Below, in pieces: positions 26,493 to 35,019 of a DNA stretch of 64,000 bases; the first letter of the stretch is position 1, and the number at the start of each line of letters is the position of its first letter. The notes under the pieces are model-generated. The model was not told the DNA's origin. It ran no database searches and saw only the letters and a list, made by a program, of their open reading frames with translations. Source of the stretch: Azospirillum melinis (GTDB lineage: Bacteria; Pseudomonadota; Alphaproteobacteria; Azospirillales; Azospirillaceae); contig NZ_WHOS01000001.1 of the NCBI RefSeq assembly GCF_013340935.1, positions 124,001-188,000 on the forward strand, given 5' to 3'. The position numbers and the translations under genes are program-made.

Positions 26493-27362
26493 ATGGCAAG
26501 CCTCAAGCGCATTCTGCTGGCAACCGACCTGGAACCGAAATCGGACCGCGCGTTGGAGCGCGCCGTTCGGCTCGCCCACCGGTTCGATGCGGAGCTGACG
26601 GCGCTGCATGTCGTCGACGGCAACGGCGGCCGCTATGGCTGCCTGCCGCTGCATCATGTGGAAGGCGAATTGCAGCGCCACATCCTGGCCGCAAGCGGCG
26701 GGGGCGGCATCCGGGCGCAGGCGGTCGCGGTGCGTGGCGACGCGGTGGAACACCGGGTCGCCGGCTATGCCGGCCTGTGGCGTCCCGACCTTCTGGTGGT
26801 TGGCCTGCACCAGCGCGACCGGGTGGCGGACCTGTTCCTGGCCTCCACCGTCGAGCGCATCGCGATTGCCGACGGAACGCCGATGCTGATCGTGCGCGAC
26901 AAGCCGCTCCAGCCCTATCTGCGGGCGCTGGTGCCTGTCGATTTTTCCGAACGGTCGCGCTCATCGGTGGAGTCGGCGCGCATGCTGATGGCGGATGGAT
27001 GCATCCACCTGCTGCATGTCGCCGATCTGCCGGAAGCGTCGGCACTGGACAAGGCACAGGTTGAGCACGATTTCCGGAACGTGCTCGGCCCTTGGGATGA
27101 CGGGTCGCCGGGTGGACCAGAGGTGGAGACGATCCTGTTGACCGGCCCCCCGGGACAGCGGATCGTCAGTCTGGCCCGGCAGGGGCGGTACGATCTGGTC
27201 GCGATGGGCTCGGCCCGGCGCAGCGGCGTTTCCCGTGCCCTGTTGGGCAGCACGGCGTCCGAGGTGATCGAGGCGCTGCCCTGCGACGTGCTGATCGGCG
27301 GCGTTGGTATGGGAATGGGCTCCGGCTGGTCCCCGGTACCCGCGCCCACACTTTGCCCCTGA
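26493..27362 (+). CDS. Tandem universal stress protein
   Basis: 289 residues with two UspA units. The first (about 1-138) starts SLKRILLATDLEPKSD and ends IADGTPMLIVRD. The second (about 142-275) starts LRALVPVDFSERS and has VAMGSARRSGVSRALLGSTASEV, the G-2x-G-9x-G(S/T) nucleotide pattern. It heads a same-strand run into the EIIA and Mrp genes (gaps of 21 and 51 bases), so a role in ion or pH stress is plausible. Confidence 0.88.
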   Translation: MASLKRILLATDLEPKSDRALERAVRLAHRFDAELTALHVVDGNGGRYGCLPLHHVEGELQRHILAASGGGGIRAQAVAVRGDAVEHRVAGYAGLWRPDLLVVGLHQRDRVADLFLASTVERIAIADGTPMLIVRDKPLQPYLRALVPVDFSERSRSSVESARMLMADGCIHLLHVADLPEASALDKAQVEHDFRNVLGPWDDGSPGGPEVETILLTGPPGQRIVSLARQGRYDLVAMGSARRSGVSRALLGSTASEVIEALPCDVLIGGVGMGMGSGWSPVPAPTLCP

Positions 27363-27383
27363 TGGGCCTCAATGGAGAACCGG

Positions 27384-27881
27384 ATGACCATCACTGACCA
27401 TTTTTCAACGTCCAGCGTGATCCTCGATGCCGCGCCCGGCAACAAAGCGGCGCTGCTCGACCAGTTGGCGGCGGAGGCGGCCGGCCGCAGCGGGCGGCCG
27501 GCGCCCGAGATCCTGGAGGCCTTGCAGGCGCGCGAGAAGATCGGCTCCACCGCGCTCGGCAGGGGTGTTGCACTTCCCCATACGGAGCTTGCCGATCTGG
27601 CGGCCCCGGTCGTCCTGTTCGCCCGTCTCCAGCGCGCGGTTGATTTCGACGCGCGCGACGACGAGCCCGTCGATCTGGTCTTCCTGGCGCTTTGGCCGGC
27701 GTCGAACCGAAAGGGACTGCTGGCGGCCATGGCGGAAATCTGCGGGGCGCTGCGCGATCCGCAGTCGCTGCGTCGGCTGCGCGGTGCCAAGACCCCCGAT
27801 GATGCGGCCCATATCTTCATCCAGGCCGTTGCCCAGGATGAGGACGACGGGGACTGCAACGACGCACCCTCCGGCTTCTGA
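27384..27881 (+). CDS. PtsN-like EIIA (nitrogen PTS/fructose type) domain protein
   Basis: 165 residues from the ATG at 27384; an ATG four codons earlier is possible. Single EIIA-Ntr/fructose domain, with the phospho-accepting His in GRGVALPHTEL (His near residue 66). EIIA-Ntr proteins control potassium transport and nitrogen responses through their phosphorylation state. Its place directly before the Mrp antiporter genes suggests it may tune cation/proton exchange. It is a divergent copy, not the usual rpoN-linked ptsN. Confidence 0.82.
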   Translation: MTITDHFSTSSVILDAAPGNKAALLDQLAAEAAGRSGRPAPEILEALQAREKIGSTALGRGVALPHTELADLAAPVVLFARLQRAVDFDARDDEPVDLVFLALWPASNRKGLLAAMAEICGALRDPQSLRRLRGAKTPDDAAHIFIQAVAQDEDDGDCNDAPSGF

Positions 27882-27932
27882 CGCCGTCCATCGCCGCCCC
27901 TCCAGCCTGTCGCCAGTCTGCCGTAGGATTTC

Positions 27933-30884
27933 ATGCCCGACGCACTCCCGCTCCTGATCGCCATCGCCTTGCCCTTCGCCGGCGCGGTCGCCGCCGGACT
28001 GCTGCCCACCCATGCGCGCAACGCCGCGGCGTGGCTGGCCGGCGGTGTGGCGCTGCTCGGGCTGGCGATGGTGTGGGCGGCCTACCCGACGGTTTCGGCC
28101 GGCGGCGTGCTCCGCTTCACCGCCGGATGGATGCCGTCGCTGGGCCTCGACTTCTCACTAAGGATGGACGGCTTCGCCTGGCTTTTCGCCGGGCTGGTGT
28201 TCGGAGTCGGCGTGCTGGTGGTGGTCTACGCCCGCTATTACATGGCGGCCGAGGATCCGGTACCGCGCTTCTTCGCCTTCCTGCTCGCCTTCATGGGGTC
28301 GATGACGGGGGTGGTGCTGTCGGGCAACCTGGTCCAGCTCGCCTTCTTCTGGGAACTGACCAGCCTCTTCTCCTTCCTGCTGATCGGCTATTGGCACCAC
28401 ACCGCCGCCGCGCGCGACGGTGCCCGCATGGCGCTGACGGTCACGGCGACCGGCGGCCTCTGCCTGTTCGCGGGCGTGCTGATTCTCGGTCACATCGTCG
28501 GCAGCTACGATCTCGACGCCGTGCTGACGGCCGGGGACCGCATCCGGGCGCATTCGCTCTACCTGCCGGCCCTGGTGCTGATCCTGCTCGGCGCCCTGAC
28601 CAAGAGCGCGCAGTTCCCCTTCCATTTCTGGCTGCCGCATGCCATGGCGGCGCCGACCCCGGTTTCGGCCTACCTGCATTCGGCAACGCTGGTGAAGGCC
28701 GGCATCTTCCTGATGGCGCGGCTGTGGCCGGTGCTGGCGGGGACCGAGGCGTGGTTCTGGATTGTCGGGTCGGCCGGTCTCGCCACCCTGTTGCTCGGCG
28801 CCTACATCGCCATCTTCCAGCATGACCTGAAGGGGCTGCTCGCCTATTCGACGATCAGCCATCTCGGCCTGATCACCCTGCTGCTCGGCCTGAACAGCGA
28901 GCTGGCGATGGTGGCGGCGATCTTCCACGTCATCAACCACGCGACCTTCAAGGCCTCGCTGTTCATGGCCGCCGGCATCATCGACCACGAGACCGGGACG
29001 CGCGACATCCGGCGCCTGTCGGGGCTGAACCGCTTCATGCCCTTCACCGCCCGCCTTGCCCTGATCGCCGCCGGCGCCATGGCGGGCGTGCCGCTGCTGA
29101 ACGGCTTCCTGTCGAAGGAGATGTTCTTCGCCGAGGCGCTCTCCGCCAAGGACCCGCTGCCGGTCTTCTTCGACGTGCTGCCGGTCGCCGCGATGGTGGC
29201 CAGCGCCTTCAGCGTCGCCTATTCGCTGCGCTTCATCCACGGCACCTTCTTCGGGCCGGACCCGGTGGACCTGCCGCACAAGCCGCACGAGCCGCCGGCC
29301 TGGATGCGCTTCCCGGTCGAGGTGCTGGTGCTGGCCTGCATCGTCATCGGTATCCTGCCGGCCGCCACCGTCGGCCCCTATCTCGACATGGCCGCCCGCG
29401 CCGCCCTGGGTGCTGCGACGCCGGAATACAGCCTCGCGGTCTGGCACGGCTTCAACCTGCCGCTGGTGATGAGCATGGCCGCCTTCGCCGCCGGGCTGAT
29501 CCTCTACCGGCTGCTGCAAAGCCACCTCGCTAAGGGGATCGAGGGGCCGCCGCTGATCCGCAGCCTGGAAGGGCGGCGCATGTTCGAGCGGACGATGGTC
29601 TTCCTGTCCTGGCGGCTGGCCCGCACCGCTGAGGGGGTGCTCGGCACCCGCCGCCTGCAGCCGCAGCTGCGGCTGGTGGTGGTCGCCGCGGTGCTGGCCG
29701 CCGGCTGGACCGTGTGGACCCGCGGGGTAGGGCCGGGCAATCTGGTGCCGTCCGGCATCGACCCGGTGCTGGCGCTGATCTGGCTGCTGGGGGCCGCCTG
29801 CGCGCTGGGTGCCGCCTGGCAGGCGAAGTTCCACCGGCTGGCGGCGCTGATCCTGCTCGGCGGCACCGGGCTGGTCGTCTGCGTCACCTTCGTCTGGTTC
29901 TCGGCCCCCGACCTCGCGCTGACCCAGCTGCTGGTGGAGGTGGTCACCACCATCCTGCTGCTGCTGGGCCTGCGCTGGCTGCCCAAGCGGATGGACATCC
30001 ACGGCAGCCGCGGGTCGGAGGCGGTCACGCTGACCCGCCGCCTGCGCGACCTCGGCATCGCCACCGCCGCCGGGGCCGGCATGGCCGGGCTGGCCTTCGG
30101 GGTGATGACGCGCTTCCCGCCGGAGTTGCTGGCCCGCCATTTCCTGGAACTGGCCTACAGCGAGGGCGGCGGCACCAACGTCGTCAACGTCATCCTGGTC
30201 GATTTCCGCGGCTTCGACACCATGGGCGAGATCGCCGTGCTGGGGGTGGTGGCGATGACCGCCTACGCGCTGCTGCGCCGCTTCCGCCCGGCGTCGGACA
30301 GCGTGGACGTTCCCGAACAGCAGCGCGACCAGAGCGCCTTCGACGCCTCGCGGCCCGACCGCAAGGACGGCGACACCGTGGCCGACTGGTTGTTCATCCC
30401 GTCGCTGATCGCGCGCCTGCTGTTCCCGGTGATCCTGCTGGTGGCGCTGTTCCTGCTGCTGCGCGGCCATGACCTGCCGGGCGGCGGTTTCGCCGCGGGC
30501 CTGACCGTCGCCATCGCCATGATCCTGCAATACATGTTCGGCGGCACCCAGTGGGTCGAGGCGCGGCTGCGCGTTCTGCCGATGCGCTGGATGGGTATCG
30601 GACTGCTGCTGGCCGCCGGCACCGGGCTCGGCGCCTGGATGTTCGACCGGCCGTTTCTGACCAGCTACTTCGCCTATTCGCAGATTCCGGTGCTGGGCAA
30701 GGTTCCGGTGGCGAGCGCCCTGCTGTTCGACATCGGCGTCTTCGCCCTGGTGGTCGGCGCCACCATCCTGATCCTGATCGCGCTGGCCCGCCAATCGCTG
30801 CGCGGCCACCGTGCCGCCGCCCCCCGCCCGCCGGAGGTTCCGGCGGTGCCCGAACCGGTTGCGACCGCCGTGGGAGACGACTGA
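27933..30884 (+). CDS. mrpA: Mrp/Mnh/Pha cation:proton antiporter subunit A fused to subunit B
   Basis: 983 residues. The first 730 or so form the NuoL-like subunit A with many membrane helices, including the proton-channel helix segments LGALTKSAQFPFHFWLPHAM and LKGLLAYSTISHLGL. An MbhD/E-like region (VCVTFVWFSAPDLALTQLLVE) follows, then a subunit-B domain from about residue 810 (FPVILLVALFLLLRGHDLPGGG). This A-B fusion is the group-2 (PhaAB) arrangement of proteobacteria. The complex exchanges Na+ or K+ for H+ across the inner membrane. Its stop overlaps the mrpC ATG. Confidence 0.93.
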   Translation: MPDALPLLIAIALPFAGAVAAGLLPTHARNAAAWLAGGVALLGLAMVWAAYPTVSAGGVLRFTAGWMPSLGLDFSLRMDGFAWLFAGLVFGVGVLVVVYARYYMAAEDPVPRFFAFLLAFMGSMTGVVLSGNLVQLAFFWELTSLFSFLLIGYWHHTAAARDGARMALTVTATGGLCLFAGVLILGHIVGSYDLDAVLTAGDRIRAHSLYLPALVLILLGALTKSAQFPFHFWLPHAMAAPTPVSAYLHSATLVKAGIFLMARLWPVLAGTEAWFWIVGSAGLATLLLGAYIAIFQHDLKGLLAYSTISHLGLITLLLGLNSELAMVAAIFHVINHATFKASLFMAAGIIDHETGTRDIRRLSGLNRFMPFTARLALIAAGAMAGVPLLNGFLSKEMFFAEALSAKDPLPVFFDVLPVAAMVASAFSVAYSLRFIHGTFFGPDPVDLPHKPHEPPAWMRFPVEVLVLACIVIGILPAATVGPYLDMAARAALGAATPEYSLAVWHGFNLPLVMSMAAFAAGLILYRLLQSHLAKGIEGPPLIRSLEGRRMFERTMVFLSWRLARTAEGVLGTRRLQPQLRLVVVAAVLAAGWTVWTRGVGPGNLVPSGIDPVLALIWLLGAACALGAAWQAKFHRLAALILLGGTGLVVCVTFVWFSAPDLALTQLLVEVVTTILLLLGLRWLPKRMDIHGSRGSEAVTLTRRLRDLGIATAAGAGMAGLAFGVMTRFPPELLARHFLELAYSEGGGTNVVNVILVDFRGFDTMGEIAVLGVVAMTAYALLRRFRPASDSVDVPEQQRDQSAFDASRPDRKDGDTVADWLFIPSLIARLLFPVILLVALFLLLRGHDLPGGGFAAGLTVAIAMILQYMFGGTQWVEARLRVLPMRWMGIGLLLAAGTGLGAWMFDRPFLTSYFAYSQIPVLGKVPVASALLFDIGVFALVVGATILILIALARQSLRGHRAAAPRPPEVPAVPEPVATAVGDD

Positions 30885-31228
30885 TGGAATTGATCCTTTC
30901 GCTCGGCATCGGCGTGCTGACCGGCTCCGGCGTGTGGCTGCTGCTGCGGCCCCGCACCTTCCAGGTGATCGTAGGGCTGTCGCTGCTCTCCTATGCCGTC
31001 AACCTGTTCATCTTCTCCACCGGCGGCCTGCGCACGGGTGCTGCGCCGATCCTGGAGGGCGGCCGGGCAGGCACGCTCGCCATGCATGCCGATCCGGTGC
31101 CGCAGGCGCTGGTGCTGACCGCCATCGTCATCGGCTTCGCCACCACCGCCCTGTTCCTCGTCCTGCTGCTCGCCGCCCGCGGCCTGACCGGGACCGACCA
31201 TGTCGACGGAAAGGAGAGCGGCCGGTGA
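30884..31228 (+). CDS. mrpC: Mrp antiporter subunit C (NuoK-like)
   Basis: 114 residues with three membrane helices, NuoK-like (VGLSLLSYAVNLFIFSTGG; VPQALVLTAIVIGFATTA). It begins with an ATG inside the stop of subunit A and ends in a GTGA overlap with subunit D, so translation is coupled. Confidence 0.92.
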   Translation: MELILSLGIGVLTGSGVWLLLRPRTFQVIVGLSLLSYAVNLFIFSTGGLRTGAAPILEGGRAGTLAMHADPVPQALVLTAIVIGFATTALFLVLLLAARGLTGTDHVDGKESGR

Positions 31229-32853
31229 GCGGCTGGATGGACCATCTGACGATTGCCCCCATCATCGTGCCCCTGCTGGCGGGGGCGGTGATGATGCTGA
31301 TCGACGAGCGGCAGCGCACGCTGAAGGCTGCGATCGGCATGGCCTCGGCGCTGGCGCTGCTCGGACTGGCGATCCTGGCCCTGACCGTCGCCGATTCAGG
31401 GGTTGGTGTCGTCCGCGTCTACAGGCTCGGCAATTGGCCGGCGAATTTCGGCATCGTGCTGGTGCTGGACCGCTTCGCCGCCCTGATGCTGGTGCTGACC
31501 GGGATTCTGGGCGTCGCCGCCCTGACCTTCTCGCTGCCGCGCTGGCAGAAGGCGGGGGCGCATTTCCACCCGCTGTTCCAGTTCCAGCTGATGGGGCTGA
31601 ACGGCGCTTTCCTGACCGGCGATCTTTTCAACCTGTTCGTCTTCTTCGAGATCATGTTGGCGGCCTCCTACGGCCTTGCCCTGCATGGCTCGGGGCTGGC
31701 GCGGGTGCGGGCGGGGCTGCATTACGTCGCGATCAACCTGTCGGCGTCGCTGCTGTTCCTGATCGGCGTTAGCATGATCTACGGCGTTTCCGGCACCCTC
31801 AACATGGCCGACCTCGCCGGCCGGGTCGCCAGCCTGGCTTCCGAGGATCGCGGGCTGCTGGAGGCCGGTGCGGCGATCCTGGGTCTCGCCTTCCTGATCA
31901 AGGCCGGGATGTGGCCGCTGGGCTTCTGGCTGCCCAACACCTATTCCACCCTGGGCTCGGCCTCGGCCGCCATCGTTTCGATCCTCAGCAAGGTCGGCAT
32001 CTATGCCGTGCTGCGGCTGTGGTTGCTGGTGTTCGGCGAGGGGGCGGGGGCGTCGAGCGGCTTCGGCGGCACGGTCCTGCTGATCGGCGGCTTGCTGACC
32101 ATCGGCTTCGGCTGCATCGCCGTGCTGGCGACGCAGAACATGGCGCGGCTTGCCGGCGCCACCGTGCTGGTGTCGTCCGGCACCCTGCTGGCGGCCATCG
32201 GCGCCGGCCAGATGGCGGTCACCGGCGGGGTGCTGTTCTATCTGACCAGTTCCGTGATGGCGGTCGCCGGTTTCTTCCTGCTGATCGAACTGGTGGAGCG
32301 CGGCCGGGGCGTCGGCGCCGACGTGCTGGCGGTGACCCGCGAGGCCTTCGGCGAGGGCGATGACGAGGATGCCGACGATGGCGCGGGTGGCGGCGGGGCC
32401 GGCGTCCCCATTCCGGCGACGATGGCGATCCTCGGCATCGGCTTCATGTCCAGCGCGCTTCTGCTGGCCGGCCTGCCGCCGCTTTCCGGCTTCCTTGCCA
32501 AGTTCGCCATCCTGTCGCCGCTGCTGGCGGCCGGGCCGGAAGTTCCGGTCACCACCTGGATCCTGCTGGCGGCGCTGGTGCTGTCGGGGCTGGCGACGGT
32601 GGTGGCGATGACGCGGGTGGGCATCGACGCCTTCTGGGCCTCGCCGGCCGCCGAGGTGCCGCGGGTGCGGGTGGCCGAAATCGCGCCCGTCCTGCTGCTG
32701 CTCGCCCTCAATCTGGCGCTGACCATCCAGGCCGGACCGGCCATGCGCTACATGGAGGACACCGCGCGCGCGCTCCATGCGCCGCAGGATTACAACGGTG
32801 CCGTGCTGTCCGGCATTCCGACGGCGGGCCCGACGGCCGGAGGTGCCCGATGA
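31225..32853 (+). CDS. mrpD: Mrp antiporter subunit D (NuoN/L-like)
   Basis: 542 residues from a GTG at 31225 behind AAGGAGAG; an ATG four codons on is an alternative. About 14 helices with the proton-translocation segments LTGDLFNLFVFFEIMLAASY and IKAGMWPLGFWLPNTYSTLG. A hydrophilic Asp/Glu/Gly-rich insert (about 375-395, EGDDEDADDGAGGGG) interrupts the helices, which is unusual for the family. It ends in ATGA with mrpE. Confidence 0.92.
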   Translation: MSGWMDHLTIAPIIVPLLAGAVMMLIDERQRTLKAAIGMASALALLGLAILALTVADSGVGVVRVYRLGNWPANFGIVLVLDRFAALMLVLTGILGVAALTFSLPRWQKAGAHFHPLFQFQLMGLNGAFLTGDLFNLFVFFEIMLAASYGLALHGSGLARVRAGLHYVAINLSASLLFLIGVSMIYGVSGTLNMADLAGRVASLASEDRGLLEAGAAILGLAFLIKAGMWPLGFWLPNTYSTLGSASAAIVSILSKVGIYAVLRLWLLVFGEGAGASSGFGGTVLLIGGLLTIGFGCIAVLATQNMARLAGATVLVSSGTLLAAIGAGQMAVTGGVLFYLTSSVMAVAGFFLLIELVERGRGVGADVLAVTREAFGEGDDEDADDGAGGGGAGVPIPATMAILGIGFMSSALLLAGLPPLSGFLAKFAILSPLLAAGPEVPVTTWILLAALVLSGLATVVAMTRVGIDAFWASPAAEVPRVRVAEIAPVLLLLALNLALTIQAGPAMRYMEDTARALHAPQDYNGAVLSGIPTAGPTAGGAR

Positions 32854-33350
32854 GACGGCTGATGAGGCGGTTGCTGCCCTATCCCATGATGACGGCGACG
32901 CTGCTGGGGGTGTGGCTGCTGCTGAACGAGAGCGTGGCCCCCGGCACCATCATCCTGGGCGGCGTTCTCTCGCTGGCAACGGCTGCGACGCTGGGCGTGC
33001 TCGATTTGCCGGGCGGACGCTTCCGCCGTCCGCAGGCCGCGCTGTCGCTGCTGGGTGTGGTGCTGGTGGATATCCTGCGCTCCAACTGGGCGGTCGCGAA
33101 GATCATCCTGCGGCCGGGCGGCGGCGGACGGGTGTCGGGCTTCCTGCGCATCCCGCTCGATCTGCGGGCGCCCTACGGGCTGGCGACGCTCGCCTGCATC
33201 GTCACCGCCACCCCCGGCACGGTGTGGGTCGCCTATGACCGGCGGCGGAACACCATCCTTCTGCACATCCTCGATCTGGTGGACGAGCAGGAGTGGATCG
33301 ACACCATCAAGGGCCGCTACGAGACACGGTTGATGGAGCTGTTCGAATGA
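32850..33350 (+). CDS. mrpE: Mrp antiporter subunit E
   Basis: 166 residues. N-terminal helices (YPMMTATLLGVWLLLNESV) and the conserved C-terminal region with ATLACIVTATPGTVWVAYD and ILHILDLVDEQEW. Required for assembly or function of the Mrp complex. Overlaps both neighbours by four bases. Confidence 0.92.
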   Translation: MRRLMRRLLPYPMMTATLLGVWLLLNESVAPGTIILGGVLSLATAATLGVLDLPGGRFRRPQAALSLLGVVLVDILRSNWAVAKIILRPGGGGRVSGFLRIPLDLRAPYGLATLACIVTATPGTVWVAYDRRRNTILLHILDLVDEQEWIDTIKGRYETRLMELFE

Positions 33351-33628
33351 TCCTGACCCTGCTGATGGGGACGATCTTCCTCACCCAGATCATGCTGGTG
33401 GTCGCCATGGCCTTCGCGACCTTCCGGGTGCTGCGGGGACCGCGGGCGCAGGACCGGGTGCTGGGGCTGGACACCCTCTACGTCACGGCGACCATGCTGC
33501 TGCTGACCTTCGGCATCCGCAACGGCAGCATCCTCTATTTCGAGGCGGCCCTGATCATCGCCCTGCTCGGCTTCGTGTCGACGGCGGCGCTGGCGAAGTT
33601 CCTGATGCGCGGCGAGGTCATCGAATGA
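33347..33628 (+). CDS. mrpF: Mrp antiporter subunit F
   Basis: 93 residues, three helices, with the family stretch FRVLRGPRAQDRVLGLDTLY. Start and stop overlap subunits E and G (ATGA). Confidence 0.92.
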   Translation: MILTLLMGTIFLTQIMLVVAMAFATFRVLRGPRAQDRVLGLDTLYVTATMLLLTFGIRNGSILYFEAALIIALLGFVSTAALAKFLMRGEVIE

Positions 33629-34044
33629 ACAACCATCTGGCCGATCTCCCCGCCTGGGCTGCCATTCCCGCCGCCCTTCTGCTGCTGGCCGGCGCCGTGC
33701 TGACCCTGATCGGAACCGTCGGGCTGCTGCGGTTCGGCAGCTTCTACCAGCGGGTCCACGCGCCGACGCTGGGCTCGACGCTCGGCATCGGCTGCATCCT
33801 GCTGGCCTCGATGCTGGTCTTCTCCGTCCTTGAGTCCAGGGCGATCCTGCACGAGGTGCTGATCACCGCGCTGATGGTGGTCACCACCCCGATCACCCTG
33901 ATGCTGCTGGCCCGCGCCGCCCTCTACCGCGACCGCAGCGAGGGAAGCGACGAGGTGCCGCCGCCGCCCTCGGGGCAGGACGCGCGCGCTTCCGGCACTG
34001 CCCCTCAGCCCCAGCCGGGCTTGGGAGGCGGGCAGGATGTGTGA
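33625..34044 (+). CDS. mrpG: Mrp antiporter subunit G
   Basis: 139 residues. Three helices with the family stretch LTLIGTVGLLRFGSFYQRVHAPTLG, split here as LTLIGTVGLLRFGSFYQR plus VHAPTLG. A Pro/Gly-rich tail of about 30 residues follows. Last gene of the antiporter operon, convergent with a GntR regulator 23 bases away. Confidence 0.92.
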   Translation: MNNHLADLPAWAAIPAALLLLAGAVLTLIGTVGLLRFGSFYQRVHAPTLGSTLGIGCILLASMLVFSVLESRAILHEVLITALMVVTTPITLMLLARAALYRDRSEGSDEVPPPPSGQDARASGTAPQPQPGLGGGQDV

Positions 34045-34050
34045 TGCGGC

Positions 34051-34071
34051 GTGACAGGGATCGCCCGTCAC
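34051..34071. terminator. Hairpin between convergent mrpG and GntR genes
   Basis: GTGAC-A-GGG-ATCG-CCC-GTCAC forms an almost perfect stem-loop. It overlaps the last codon of the GntR gene. No T-run follows, so it may act as a weak bidirectional terminator or mRNA end. Confidence 0.4.
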
Positions 34072-34796
34072 AGCGATGCGGTTTGACGCCCAACGTTGCC
34101 TGGATCGTCTGAACCGCAGCCGTTCAGCGCAGCGAGCACCGCATCGGCGGTTTGGCGGCTGTGTGCGGCCAGGAGGGCGCCGGCCGTTGCCGCGTCGCGC
34201 TGCCGGACTGCGGCCATGAATCCGTCATGTTCGCTCAGCGAGTGCCGCCAGCGCTCCTCATCGTAATTGGCCAGCGACCGTGCCCGGAGAATCTTGGAGG
34301 CGAAGCCGGCATAGGTGGCTTCCAGGGACGGGTTGCGCGCCATCGCGACGATCCGGGCGTGGATTTGCCGGTTGGTCAGGAAATAGGCCAGCCGGTCGCC
34401 GGCATCGAACTGTGCGTGAAGCTGGTCGTGGAGCCGGTCGAGTTCGGCGAATTCCTCGACCGTGCCCCTCTGGCAGGCGAGGTCGCCTGCCAGCGCTTCC
34501 AGCGCTTCCATCACTTCGAAGACGGCGGTGATCTCCGTCGGATCGATTGGCGTCACCACCGCGCCGCGGTGCGGACGTAGCTCCACCAGCCCTTCCGCCG
34601 CCAGGACGCGTAGCGCTTCCCGCAAAGGCGTGCGCGAGACCCCCAGCTGTTCGCACAGCTGGACCTCCGGCACGCGGCTGCCCGGCCGCAATTCGCCGGA
34701 CAGGATCATCGCGCGCAACTCCGCAACGGCACCTTGGTGCAGCGTTTCACGGCGGATCGGACCTGCGGGGGGGGTGGCGGTCTTCACAATGTCCAT
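34068..34796 (-). CDS. GntR regulator, FadR/FCD subfamily
   Basis: 242 residues from the ATG at 34796; an ATG at 34817 is possible, and neither has a good ribosome-binding site. The winged helix (about 15-80) contains QLCEQLGVSRTPLREALRVL and GLVELRPHRGAVV. An FCD ligand domain fills the rest. It diverges from the ABC importer operon that starts at 35020, and a perfect ATTGTATACAAT palindrome sits between them. It probably represses or induces that operon with the pathway substrate or product as effector. Confidence 0.88.
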   Translation of the reverse strand: MDIVKTATPPAGPIRRETLHQGAVAELRAMILSGELRPGSRVPEVQLCEQLGVSRTPLREALRVLAAEGLVELRPHRGAVVTPIDPTEITAVFEVMEALEALAGDLACQRGTVEEFAELDRLHDQLHAQFDAGDRLAYFLTNRQIHARIVAMARNPSLEATYAGFASKILRARSLANYDEERWRHSLSEHDGFMAAVRQRDAATAGALLAAHSRQTADAVLAALNGCGSDDPGNVGRQTASL

Positions 34797-34951
34797 GGTC
34801 GATCCAACGATGCTCATAATGCTGAATGATTGTGCAGCAATGCGCAAACGATGCCATGCGCTTAAAAACAAGGCAAGGGAGTCGCGGAGCGCAGCCGGTT
34901 TAAAAAAACACTTATCGCGTTGATATAAAAAGTAAAATCTAAAATCGCCAT

Positions 34952-34963
34952 ATTGTATACAAT
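34952..34963. promoter_or_regulatory. Perfect 12-base palindrome, candidate GntR operator
   Basis: ATTGTATACAAT lies in an AT-rich stretch 57 bases before the binding-protein ATG. Its core TGTATACA matches the published FadR-subfamily GntR half-site plan (yGTM-KACr). Control by the divergent GntR protein is inferred. Confidence 0.65.
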
Positions 34964-35019
34964 CTGGCACGCGACTTGCGACGGAGGGAATATCGCAATC
35001 GCATCAGGGAACCCTGCCC

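Noticed and set aside
28158..30809. 883-codon open frame antisense to mrpA
   Set aside because: Low-complexity, Gln/His/Arg/Gly-rich product with no family features; the opposite strand encodes a clear Mrp A/B subunit. GC-rich codons remove stops on the antisense strand.
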